Below are positions 1 through 5,893 of a stretch of 7,892 nucleotides of DNA, one piece after another. The number at the start of each line of letters is the position of its first letter. Position 1 is the stretch's first letter. Location of the stretch: assembly GCA_934615145.1 (NCBI GenBank), contig CAKTTM010000081.1, positions 1 to 7,892 on the forward strand, read 5' to 3'. Source of the DNA: an uncultured Clostridia bacterium. GTDB taxonomy: Bacteria; Bacillota; Clostridia; Christensenellales; Aristaeellaceae. A program made the translations under genes and the position numbers. Below the pieces are notes generated by a model, which did not search any database, was not told the DNA's origin, and saw nothing but the letters and a program-made list of their open reading frames with translations.

Positions 1-17
1 GGATAAGGAGTAAGCAC

Positions 18-527
18 ATGAAAAAGCCCTTGCTGATGGCCCTGCTGGCGCTGGCCGCCTTTGGTCTGGCCGCCTGTACCCCGGCGCAGCCCAGCCCCAC
101 GGTGACGCCGCTGGCCACCGTAGCGCCCCAGACCGCGGCGCCCACCGAGGCCACTGTGGATACCCCGGCAGAGGCCACTGAGGCCCCTGGGGCCCAGGCC
201 GAGGCCCCGGTCGCCCAGTACCGCAAGATCAGCGCCGAGCAGGCCAAGGCTCGCATGGACAGCGGGGATGCCCCCCTGGTCATTGATGTGCGCACGGCTG
301 AAGAGTACGCCGAGGGCCATATCGCGGGCGCTGTGCTGCTGCCGCTGGCCCAGATCGACGAGAGCGTGCAGGAGCTGCTGACCGACAAGGACGCGGAGCT
401 CTTGGTCTACTGCCGCAGCGGCAACCGCAGCCGCGCAGCTGCGCAGCTATTGGTCGACATGGGCTACACCAATGTCCACGACTTTGGCGGCGTCAACGGC
501 TGGCCCTATGGGCTGGTGACGGACTAA
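18..527 (+). CDS. Rhodanese-domain lipoprotein
   Basis: A 169-residue exported lipoprotein carrying one rhodanese (sulfurtransferase) domain. Residues 1-20 form a lipoprotein signal peptide (MKK, then a hydrophobic run) ending in the lipobox LAAC, with Cys20 as the expected lipidated residue. Residues 21-67 are a low-complexity Thr/Ala/Pro/Glu linker that would hold the domain away from the membrane. The rhodanese domain spans about 68-169: VIDVRTAEEYAEGHI is the CH2A-type entry motif, CRSGNRS at 132-138 is the active-site loop with Cys132 as the persulfide-carrying residue, and GGVNGW is the usual C-terminal signature. The active site looks intact. An AAGGAG SD at 5-10 lies seven bases before the ATG. 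It probably handles sulfane sulfur or reduces thiols outside the membrane; the substrate cannot be read from sequence. It is probably monocistronic or last in its unit, since a hairpin follows. The family call is firm and the physiological role is open. Confidence 0.93.
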   Translation: MKKPLLMALLALAAFGLAACTPAQPSPTVTPLATVAPQTAAPTEATVDTPAEATEAPGAQAEAPVAQYRKISAEQAKARMDSGDAPLVIDVRTAEEYAEGHIAGAVLLPLAQIDESVQELLTDKDAELLVYCRSGNRSRAAAQLLVDMGYTNVHDFGGVNGWPYGLVTD

Positions 528-554
528 GCCAAGTTCCTCAAGGAAACAAGATTT

Positions 555-579
555 GCCACCTGCGCCATGCGCAGGTGGC
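555..579 (+). terminator. Hairpin terminator after the rhodanese gene
   Basis: A perfect 11-bp inverted repeat (555-565 pairs with 569-579) encloses a 3-base loop. It begins 27 bases after the rhodanese stop codon and is followed by TTCTTG. The T tract is short, so termination may be partial. The other strand also has several T residues beyond the stem, so it could work in both directions. The stem sequence is seen directly; its function is inferred. Confidence 0.7.
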
Positions 580-582
580 TTC

Positions 583-612
583 TTGCGGTTCTGGCCCTGC
601 TTTGTGTATGAT
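583..612 (+). promoter_or_regulatory. Promoter for the nitroreductase gene
   Basis: TTGCGG (583-588) and TATGAT (607-612) are separated by 18 bases. This is a sigma-70-like arrangement with a good -10 and a moderate -35. The -35 sits directly in the tail of the preceding hairpin. Transcription would start near 619, giving a leader of about 24 bases that contains the SD of the nitroreductase. Confidence 0.6.
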
Positions 613-642
613 GCGGCTATCAGACATTGGGGAGGACAAGCT

Positions 643-1383
643 ATGAACGAGATCCTGCGCAGCCTGCATGAGCGCAAATCGGTGCGCGTATTTGAGCCGC
701 GGCCCATATCGTCCGAGGACAAAGAGCGCATCCTGCTGGCCGCCTGCGCGGCGCCCAGTGCGGGCAATCAGCAGCTCTACACCATCCTGGACATCACCGA
801 TCAGGCGCTGCTGGATCAGCTGGCCCTCAGCTGTGACCATCAGCCCTTTATCGCCAGCGCGCCCATGGCGCTGATCTTCTGCGCCGACCAGCAAAAGTGG
901 CTGGATGCCTACCAGGCGGCGGGGGCGCAGCCCCGGCAGCCGGGGCCGGGCGATCTGATGCTGGCGGTGGCCGATGCCTGCATCGCGGCGCAGAACGCCG
1001 TCACCGCGGCGCAGAGCCTGGGCATCGGCAGCTGCTATATCGGCGACATCATGGAAAACATTGAGCAGCACCGCCAGATGCTGGCCCTGCCGCCACTGGT
1101 CTTTCCGGTGGCTATGCTGGTGTTTGGCTACCCCACGCCCCAGCAGCAGGCGCGGCAAAAGCCCGCGCGCAGCGGGCTTCATCACATCGTGCACCAGAAC
1201 CAATACCAGCGCATGAACAAGCCGCAGCTAAGCGAGATGCTGCGCCGTGGCAGGCAGGACTGGCAGTTTGACAGCTGGGTGCAGGCCTTTTGTGAGCGCA
1301 AGTACAATTCGGACTTCGCCCGCGAGATGAGCCGCTCGGTGGGGAAATATCTGGAGGCCTTTGGCATGCAGGCCAGGCAGTAG
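643..1383 (+). CDS. Nitroreductase family flavoprotein
   Basis: A 246-residue FMN-dependent nitroreductase-family oxidoreductase, expected to be cytosolic and to use NAD(P)H to reduce quinones, nitroaromatics or related electrophiles. The family marks are the N-terminal HERKSVRVF (Arg/Ser contacts to FMN phosphate), APSAGNQQ at about 37-44, and LGIGSCYIGD at about 116-125, the glycine-rich segment near the flavin. The C-terminal extension with YNSDFAREMSRSVGKY is typical of longer members resembling the NfsA/FRP branch. The frame is open upstream to a TTG at 553, but the start at 643 is preferred: GGGGAGG (629-635) lies seven bases before this ATG, homology begins immediately after it, and a promoter lies within the extension. 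It has its own promoter and is convergent with the rhomboid gene, with 11 bases between the stops. The true substrate is unknown. Confidence 0.93.
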   Translation: MNEILRSLHERKSVRVFEPRPISSEDKERILLAACAAPSAGNQQLYTILDITDQALLDQLALSCDHQPFIASAPMALIFCADQQKWLDAYQAAGAQPRQPGPGDLMLAVADACIAAQNAVTAAQSLGIGSCYIGDIMENIEQHRQMLALPPLVFPVAMLVFGYPTPQQQARQKPARSGLHHIVHQNQYQRMNKPQLSEMLRRGRQDWQFDSWVQAFCERKYNSDFAREMSRSVGKYLEAFGMQARQ

Positions 1384-1394
1384 GGATCCCGTCT

Positions 1395-1991
1395 TCAGGC
1401 CGTCCCTTTAGGCTTCCAGAGCAGGCCCATCACAATGCCGCAGACGCCGCCCATGATGTGGCCCAATTGCGAGATACTGTCCCGCTGGAAGATGCCGCCA
1501 AATAGCTCGCCGCCCAGGTAGATCAAGGCCACCAGGATCAGCGTCAGCGGCACCTTTTTGCCCTGCCCGGCACCAATGGCCGACAGCATGATCAGCATGA
1601 AGACAAGGCCGCTGGCGCCCAGCGCCGCGCTGCCGGGTGAGAGCAGCAGATGCGCCAAACCGGTCACCAGCGCGGTGATCAGCAGCATGAGCAGGAAGCG
1701 CTTGCTGCCATAGCGCGCCTCCACCAGGGGGCCCAGCACCAGGAAGAGCCCCAAGTTGCCGGCATAATGCGCGAAATCGGCATGCCCCAGCACATGCAAG
1801 AAGAGCCTGAGGTAGCTCAGCACATCGCCCGCCGGCGCACGATAGACGCTGAACAGCAGCCGCGTGCTGGCGCCGCCGGTCAGGCCCTGCAATATCAGCG
1901 CGATCAAGGCCGCCAGGGCAAAGCCCAGCGTCACAGGCGAGCTCAGCGCCACCCAGCGCCTGGGGTCGACTTTTTGCCACAGCTTGGCCAT
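1395..1991 (-). CDS. Rhomboid family intramembrane serine protease
   Basis: A 198-residue integral membrane protein of the rhomboid (S54) family, which cleaves substrates within or next to the membrane. About six hydrophobic segments are visible (roughly 18-36, 58-76, 78-93, 97-118, 125-142, 146-165), plus a last one near 177-192, which is close to the minimal six-TM bacterial core. Key residues are all present: HADFAHYAGN at 70-79 gives the His and Asn of the oxyanion region, GASG at 125-128 contains the nucleophile Ser127, and LGHIMGG contains the catalytic His178. No extra soluble domain is attached. The frame is open to a GTG at 2060, but the ATG at 1991 is preferred because an AAAGGTGG SD (2000-2007) precedes it by eight bases and a near-consensus promoter lies inside the would-be extension. 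Its substrate is not identifiable here; rhomboid substrates are not usually neighbours. Confidence 0.92.
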   Translation of the reverse strand: MAKLWQKVDPRRWVALSSPVTLGFALAALIALILQGLTGGASTRLLFSVYRAPAGDVLSYLRLFLHVLGHADFAHYAGNLGLFLVLGPLVEARYGSKRFLLMLLITALVTGLAHLLLSPGSAALGASGLVFMLIMLSAIGAGQGKKVPLTLILVALIYLGGELFGGIFQRDSISQLGHIMGGVCGIVMGLLWKPKGTA

Positions 1992-1999
1992 GCGGGTCA

Positions 2000-2007
2000 C
2001 CACCTTT
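2000..2007 (-). promoter_or_regulatory. Start-deciding SD of the rhomboid gene
   Basis: On the minus strand this reads AAAGGTGG, one mismatch from AAAGGAGG, with eight bases before the ATG at 1991. It supports the internal ATG over the upstream GTG at 2060. Confidence 0.7.
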
Positions 2008-2021
2008 ACAAGTCTGCCCCC

Positions 2022-2050
2022 ATGATAGGCGGCGCGCCAGAGGCTGTCAA
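2022..2050 (-). promoter_or_regulatory. Near-consensus promoter of the rhomboid gene
   Basis: On the minus strand a perfect TTGACA (2045-2050) is separated by exactly 17 bases from TATCAT (2022-2027), one mismatch from TATAAT. Transcription would begin near 2015, leaving a leader of about 24 bases that holds the SD. This is one of the two best sigma-70-type promoters in the window and argues for steady housekeeping expression. No operator-like repeat is seen around it. Confidence 0.75.
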
Positions 2051-2066
2051 CGCCGGTCACCAGGGC

Positions 2067-2095
2067 TTGACGGACGCGGCCCGCTGCCTTAGGGT
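2067..2095 (+). promoter_or_regulatory. Weak candidate promoter for the HAD gene
   Basis: TTGACG (2067-2072), a good -35, is followed after 17 bases by TAGGGT (2090-2095), which matches the -10 consensus at only three positions. The alternative TATACA at 2131-2136 has no matching -35. The assignment is tentative; some promoter must lie in this divergent gap, as the HAD gene has no upstream neighbour on its strand. Confidence 0.3.
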
Positions 2096-2163
2096 GATGC
2101 CAGTGAGGCCGCCTGCATCAAGGCGATCAGTATACAGTACAAGACACAAGGGAGAGCGACAGG

Positions 2164-2766
2164 ATGATCAAGCATCTGGTGCTGGACATGGGCAATGTGC
2201 TGCTGAGCTGGGAGCCTGAGGCCTTTGCCCTGCGGGCGGCGGGCAATGAGGCCGACGCCGACATTCTCAACACGGCGCTGTTCGCCTCCCCGCAGTGGCC
2301 CCTGCACGACGCCGGGCAGATCACTGAGGAAGAGCTGCGGCTGTCGGCGCGCTCGCGCACACCAGCGCGGCTGCATGCGGCGCTGGACAGATTGATAGAT
2401 CAGTGGCCCGACTGGATGGCGCCCATCCCCGGCGCCCTGCAGTTCACCCTGCGGGCGCGCGAGGCGGGCCTTGGGCTCTACCTGCTGTCCAACGCCGGCA
2501 CCCGCTTTCCTCAGGCCCTGCTGGCGCGGGGCATCTACCCGCCCTTTGACGGCATGGTGGTTTCCGCGCATGAGAAGCTGAGCAAGCCTGACCCGCGCCT
2601 CTACCAGCGCCTTTGCCAGCGCTTTGCCCTGCAGCCGGAAAGCTGCCTGTTTGTGGACGACATCCTGGTCAATGTGCAGGCGGCGCAGAGCATCGGCATG
2701 GCGGCGCATCACTTTGACGGCGACTGGGCCCCAGTGGCGTCCAGGCTGAGGCTCAGCCTGCGATGA
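2164..2766 (+). CDS. HAD superfamily hydrolase, YihX-like
   Basis: A 200-residue haloacid-dehalogenase-type hydrolase, probably a cytosolic Mg-dependent phosphatase acting on a small phosphorylated metabolite. The four motifs are in order: LDMGNVL with nucleophile Asp8; LLSNAG with Ser109/Asn110; KLSKPDP with Lys141; and LFVDD with Asp165/Asp166 for the metal. A helical cap follows motif I (about 15-90), which suits subfamily IA. The residue two after the nucleophile is Gly10 instead of the usual general-acid Asp. As I recall, YihX and relatives, described as sugar-phosphate phosphatases, share this D-x-G-N-V pattern, so the swap looks like a subfamily trait and not decay. AGGGAG lies nine bases before the ATG. 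The last 14 bases overlap the end of the FAH-family gene on the other strand. The substrate is not assignable. Confidence 0.88.
   Translation: MIKHLVLDMGNVLLSWEPEAFALRAAGNEADADILNTALFASPQWPLHDAGQITEEELRLSARSRTPARLHAALDRLIDQWPDWMAPIPGALQFTLRAREAGLGLYLLSNAGTRFPQALLARGIYPPFDGMVVSAHEKLSKPDPRLYQRLCQRFALQPESCLFVDDILVNVQAAQSIGMAAHHFDGDWAPVASRLRLSLR
2742..2760. repeat. Palindrome at the convergent gene ends
   Basis: A perfect 9-bp inverted repeat (2742-2750 and 2752-2760) with a single central base; as RNA it would fold as seven pairs with a five-base loop. It lies within the last codons of the HAD gene and spans the stop codon of the FAH-family gene. Neither strand has a T tract after it, so it is not a canonical terminator. 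It could limit transcription from both sides or protect mRNA 3' ends. Confidence 0.45.
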
Positions 2767-3616
2767 TGGGATTGATAAGCTCGCCTATCTGAGCGGAGGC
2801 GACGGCCACCTTATCCCCGGCCTTGAGCCAGTCTTGCGTCAAAGGCGGCTTGCGCCCCATGATGACGCCCGCGCAGGTGCCCGTGAAGATCAGGTCGCCC
2901 GGCCGCAAAGTAAAGAACTGTGAGGCATCGGCGATCTGCGCCGCGATGTCGAATATCATGTGGCTGATGTCGCTTGACTGCCTCAGCTCGCCGTTGATAT
3001 AGCCCCGAATGTCTAGCGCCTTTTCGTCCACGCTGTCCCGGGTGGCGATCACCGGCCCCAGCGGGCCAAAGGTATCGCAGGCCTTGCCGATGAACCACTG
3101 CGAGGAGCGGTTCTGCAGATCGCGGGCCGATATGTCATTGCCAAGCGTGTAGCCAAAGATATGCTCATGCGCCCTCTCCCTGTCGATATAGCGCCCCTCC
3201 TTGCCGATCACCACCACGATCTCGGCCTCGGCGTCGTGCTGGCTGGCCGCGCGGCAGAGCCTGACCGGCTGTCGGTGGCCGATGAGGGCGCCTGGCAGCT
3301 TGTTAAACCATACCGGCTGCCCCGGCAGCTCCCAGCGGCCGCCCTCCTTGACATGCTCTGCGTAGTTGAGCCCCACACAGAGTATGATCTGGGGCCTGAG
3401 CACCGCGGGCGCGTAGCGGATCTCGCTTTCCGCCAGCAGGGGGTGATCCTGCGCTGCCAACGCCGCCAGACGCTCCAGCCCGGCCTGGCCCAGGGCGATC
3501 AACTCGTCGGTGCTGCGCGGCAGGTCGGGCGCGATGGCGCTGACATCCAGCACGCCGCCTGGCAATTGCAGCCCTAAGCGCGGCTGATCGTCCAGCCAGA
3601 AATTGAGCACTTTCAT
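2753..3616 (-). CDS. Fumarylacetoacetate hydrolase family protein
   Basis: A 287-residue FAH-family enzyme. Members cleave or rearrange 2-oxo acids with a bound divalent metal (acylpyruvate hydrolases, oxaloacetate decarboxylases or tautomerases, 2-hydroxyhepta-2,4-dienedioate isomerases). The N-terminal part to about 70 is the variable domain. The catalytic fold follows: CVGLNYAEHVKE (80-91), HDAEAEIVVVIGK with metal ligands Glu130 and Glu132, GYTLGNDISARDLQ with ligand Asp161, WFIGKACDTFGPLGP with Lys178/Asp181, and FTGTCAGV (244-251), where Cys248 replaces the more common Pro. The core looks intact. A perfect AGGAGG (3627-3632) precedes the ATG by ten bases, and the start overlaps the kinase stop as ATGA, so it is the third gene of the regulator-kinase operon. 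No other genes of an aromatic or sugar-acid pathway are present, so the substrate cannot be chosen. Confidence 0.9.
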   Translation of the reverse strand: MKVLNFWLDDQPRLGLQLPGGVLDVSAIAPDLPRSTDELIALGQAGLERLAALAAQDHPLLAESEIRYAPAVLRPQIILCVGLNYAEHVKEGGRWELPGQPVWFNKLPGALIGHRQPVRLCRAASQHDAEAEIVVVIGKEGRYIDRERAHEHIFGYTLGNDISARDLQNRSSQWFIGKACDTFGPLGPVIATRDSVDEKALDIRGYINGELRQSSDISHMIFDIAAQIADASQFFTLRPGDLIFTGTCAGVIMGRKPPLTQDWLKAGDKVAVASAQIGELINPIIAG

Positions 3617-5088
3617 TGGTCTCTTTCCTCCTGATAGGTTTGCTCGGGCCAGGTGAAGCGCAGCTGCGCGCCCCCGCCCTGCGGGCTGGTCAGTTCAATG
3701 CGGATGCCGTGGCGCTGCGCGATCTGCCGGGCGATGGCCAGGCCCAGGCCGCTGCCCTGGCGGTTGTCTGATTGACGCGCGGTGCGAAAACGCTCAAAGA
3801 CCTGTGCCAGCTCCTCCGCCGGGATGCCCGGCCCCTCGTCACGGATGGTGATCTGCCCAGGCTTCAGGCTGAGCCAGACGCGGCTGCCGGCAGGCGAAAA
3901 CTTGACCGCGTTGTCCAGCCCAATGAGGAGCATCTGCCGCAACCGCGCGTAGTCACCTGTGAAGGGCTGGGGCTGGGGGCTGATGAAGCGCTCGATGCTG
4001 ATCTGCTTAGCCTGCGCCAGGCGCTCGGCGCTTTTCAGGGCGTCCAGCGCCACATCCTGCAGCATCAGGGGTGCCTGCTCGATGCTGAAGGCGTCAATCT
4101 GCAGCCGGGCCAGCTCCATCAGGTCGTTGACCAGGCGCTGCAGGCCGCGGGTCTCCCCCAGCATTTGCAGATGGTAGTCGTGCACCTTGTCAGGCTCTGT
4201 CACCACGCCCTCCGACAGCGCCTCCAGTGAGCCGCGCAGCACCGTGACCGGGGTGCGCAGCTCATGGGCTACTGAGGCCAGGAAGTCCTGCCTGCGCTGC
4301 TCCTCCTGCTCGCCCTGCTCCCTGGCCTGCATCAGCCGCAGGCTGAGTTCATCCACGGCGCTGGCCAGCTCACCTATCTCGTCTGGCTGGCTGACCTGCG
4401 TGCGGGCGGCATAGTCGCCCTCGGCCAGGCTCAGCGCGGTCTGGCGGATGCGCCTGATGGGGCGGGTAAAGCTGCTGCTGAGGAAGAGCGCCAGCGCGAT
4501 GGACAGCAGCAGCGCCACGGCCCCCGCGTAGAGCAGCATGCGCTGCGCCTCTTGGGCCGCGGCGTCGATGCCCGCCACCGCGTCGTAGAGCAGCAGCGCG
4601 CCCACCACCCGCCCTTCCTGATGGATGGGCACGCCCACCGTCAAGGTGGGGTAGCCCACCAGATCGCTGAAGCCCTCGCTAAAGGGCCGCTGCCCCTCAA
4701 AGACCTGGCGCACCAGCTCACCGGCCTCCGGCGGCAGGCTGTCATAACTAAAGCTGCGGCCCATCATCCGCCCGCCGGAGAGCACCTGCAGCTGCTCATC
4801 CAGCACCCAGACATTGGGCTGCGTCTGGCTAAGCACGCGCACCGAGGCCTGCAGGCTGCTGCCCTGCCCGCCCGGCCCGCCCATGCCCATGCCGGCTCGC
4901 CCGCTACCGCCGATCGCTTCGCTCAGGCCATCCACCATGGTCTGCGCGCGGCTGAGCATCTCCTGCTTCTTGGCCTGCGTCACCGAGCGGCTGATCAGCG
5001 AGCGGAAGAGCAGGCTGGACACCAGAGCAAACAGCAGCAGCGCCAAGGCAAAGAAGGCCAGCAGCCGCAGCGTGATCTTAGGCTTCAT
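3613..5088 (-). CDS. Two-component sensor histidine kinase
   Basis: A 491-residue membrane histidine kinase, partner of the regulator just upstream. TM1 is about 8-29 and TM2 about 185-205. They flank an extracytoplasmic domain of about 155 residues that begins with a Gly/Met-rich stretch (60-77) and continues as a CACHE/PAS-like fold: VWVLDEQLQVLSGG, then LTVGVPIHQEGRVVGALLLYD. HAMP covers about 206-260, then a charged helix leads to HisKA with VAHELRTP, phosphoacceptor His275. The ATPase domain has the N box LDNAVKF (Asn393), G1 DEGPGIP (417-423), the F box FERF (431-434) and G2 GSGLGL (445-450). All catalytic boxes are present. The frame is open to 5223, but the ATG at 5088 starts the TM1-bearing protein, has GGAGGT (5097-5102) eight bases upstream, and overlaps the regulator stop by 11 bases. 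The stimulus is unknown. Confidence 0.95.
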   Translation of the reverse strand: MKPKITLRLLAFFALALLLFALVSSLLFRSLISRSVTQAKKQEMLSRAQTMVDGLSEAIGGSGRAGMGMGGPGGQGSSLQASVRVLSQTQPNVWVLDEQLQVLSGGRMMGRSFSYDSLPPEAGELVRQVFEGQRPFSEGFSDLVGYPTLTVGVPIHQEGRVVGALLLYDAVAGIDAAAQEAQRMLLYAGAVALLLSIALALFLSSSFTRPIRRIRQTALSLAEGDYAARTQVSQPDEIGELASAVDELSLRLMQAREQGEQEEQRRQDFLASVAHELRTPVTVLRGSLEALSEGVVTEPDKVHDYHLQMLGETRGLQRLVNDLMELARLQIDAFSIEQAPLMLQDVALDALKSAERLAQAKQISIERFISPQPQPFTGDYARLRQMLLIGLDNAVKFSPAGSRVWLSLKPGQITIRDEGPGIPAEELAQVFERFRTARQSDNRQGSGLGLAIARQIAQRHGIRIELTSPQGGGAQLRFTWPEQTYQEERDQ

Positions 5089-5773
5089 CGCCCACCACCT
5101 CCAGCTTGTAGCCCACGCCCCAGATGGTCTTGATCTCCCAGCCGCGCGGGCCCAGGGCGCCCAGTTTGGCCCGCAGGCGCTTGATGTGGCTGTCCACCGT
5201 ACGGCTGTCGCCAAAGTAGTCATAGCCCCACAGGCTCTCCAGCAGGTTGTCCCGCGAGAACACCTTGCCCGGATGGCTGGCCATGGTCCAGAGTATCTCG
5301 ATCTCCTTTTTCGTCAGCTGCAGCGCCTGGCCGCCCACGCGCACGACATAGTTGTCCAGGTCCACCAGCAGGTTGCCGATGCTGATGATCTGCCCCCCGG
5401 CCGAGGCCGGTCTGTCGATGCGCCGCAGCACCGCGCGCAGCCGCGCCATCACCTCAGAGGGCGAAAAGGGCTTGACAATATAGTCATCGGCGCCGATATC
5501 CAGGCCCATGATGCGCTCAAAATCTTCGCCCCGGGCGGTCACCATGATGATGGGCACGCTGGACTCGGCCCTGATGGCGCGGCAGACGGCAAAGCCATCG
5601 AGCTTGGGCATCATCACATCCAGCAGCAGGGCGTCGGGCTTCAAGCTATGAAAGAGGCGCAAGGCCTCCTCGCCATCGCGGGCGATGTGCGCGCTATGCC
5701 CTTCTTTTTTGAGATACTCCTGCAGAACCGAGGCGATCTGCGGGTTGTCATCGGCGATGAGTATATGGGCCAT
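5078..5773 (-). CDS. OmpR/PhoB-family response regulator
   Basis: A 231-residue DNA-binding response regulator. The receiver domain (about 2-118) has the acidic pair Asp8/Asp9, phosphoacceptor Asp52 in LLLDVMMP, Thr79 in VTAR and Lys101 in VKPF, so it should be phosphorylated by the adjacent kinase. The winged-helix output domain (about 130-227) shows LTKKEIEILW, the recognition-helix segment with SRTVDSHIKRLRAKLG, and the closing wing WGVGYKLE. This is the classic OmpR/PhoB layout and length. The start at 5773 is chosen over an in-frame upstream codon at 5845 because the receiver begins with MAHILIADD, GGAGG (5779-5783) precedes it, and the promoter lies within the would-be extension. It is the first gene of the regulator-kinase-FAH operon, with an extended -10 promoter in front. 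Autoregulation is plausible given the inverted repeat upstream, but this is inference. Confidence 0.95.
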   Translation of the reverse strand: MAHILIADDNPQIASVLQEYLKKEGHSAHIARDGEEALRLFHSLKPDALLLDVMMPKLDGFAVCRAIRAESSVPIIMVTARGEDFERIMGLDIGADDYIVKPFSPSEVMARLRAVLRRIDRPASAGGQIISIGNLLVDLDNYVVRVGGQALQLTKKEIEILWTMASHPGKVFSRDNLLESLWGYDYFGDSRTVDSHIKRLRAKLGALGPRGWEIKTIWGVGYKLEVVGDEA

Positions 5774-5783
5774 GTCTTCCTCC

Positions 5784-5796
5784 GGGGCACTGCCCC
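5784..5796 (-). repeat. Small GC hairpin touching the regulator SD
   Basis: A 5-bp inverted repeat (GGGGC and GCCCC) with a three-base loop. It lies in the regulator mRNA leader, directly against the GGAGG SD at 5779-5783. It could hinder ribosome access or mark a short binding site. It is short enough to arise by chance in GC-rich DNA. Confidence 0.35.
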
Positions 5797-5812
5797 TGTA
5801 TGTCCTGTCAGC

Positions 5813-5841
5813 ATTATAGCATCTGCGGGCCAGCGCGTCAC
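5813..5841 (-). promoter_or_regulatory. Extended -10 promoter of the regulator-kinase operon
   Basis: The minus strand has a perfect TATAAT (5813-5818) preceded by TGC, giving the extended -10 motif TGnTATAAT, with GTGACG (5836-5841; four of six consensus bases) 17 bases further up. Transcription would start near 5806, giving a leader of about 33 bases. It allows the operon to be transcribed apart from the secreted-protein gene upstream on the same strand. Confidence 0.75.
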
Positions 5842-5846
5842 GCAAG

Positions 5847-5873
5847 CGGGCGCCCGATCATCTCGGGCGCCCG
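5847..5873 (-). terminator. Strong GC inverted repeat, likely terminator
   Basis: A perfect 11-bp inverted repeat (5847-5857 and 5863-5873) with a five-base loop, lying 20 bases after the stop of the secreted repeat protein. On the minus strand it is followed only by CTTGCG, a poor T tract; on the + strand TTT follows. Each arm contains a self-complementary 10-mer (CGGGCGCCCG), so the site is also a direct repeat of a palindrome. It sits five bases above the -35 of the regulator operon and could also serve as an operator. Confidence 0.55.
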
Positions 5874-5893
5874 TTTGGTGCCTGTCCTTTGGT

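Noticed and set aside
553..642. N-terminal extension of the nitroreductase from a TTG
   Set aside because: The extension contains the terminator stem and the promoter, and has no family similarity. The ATG at 643 has a good SD.
2089..2712. A 207-codon minus-strand frame across the HAD gene
   Set aside because: It is antisense to a protein with all four HAD motifs, and its translation has no recognisable family.
5089..5223. N-terminal extension of the kinase
   Set aside because: It is the regulator's DNA-binding end read in another frame. The ATG at 5088 with GGAGGT upstream and an immediate TM1 is the natural start.
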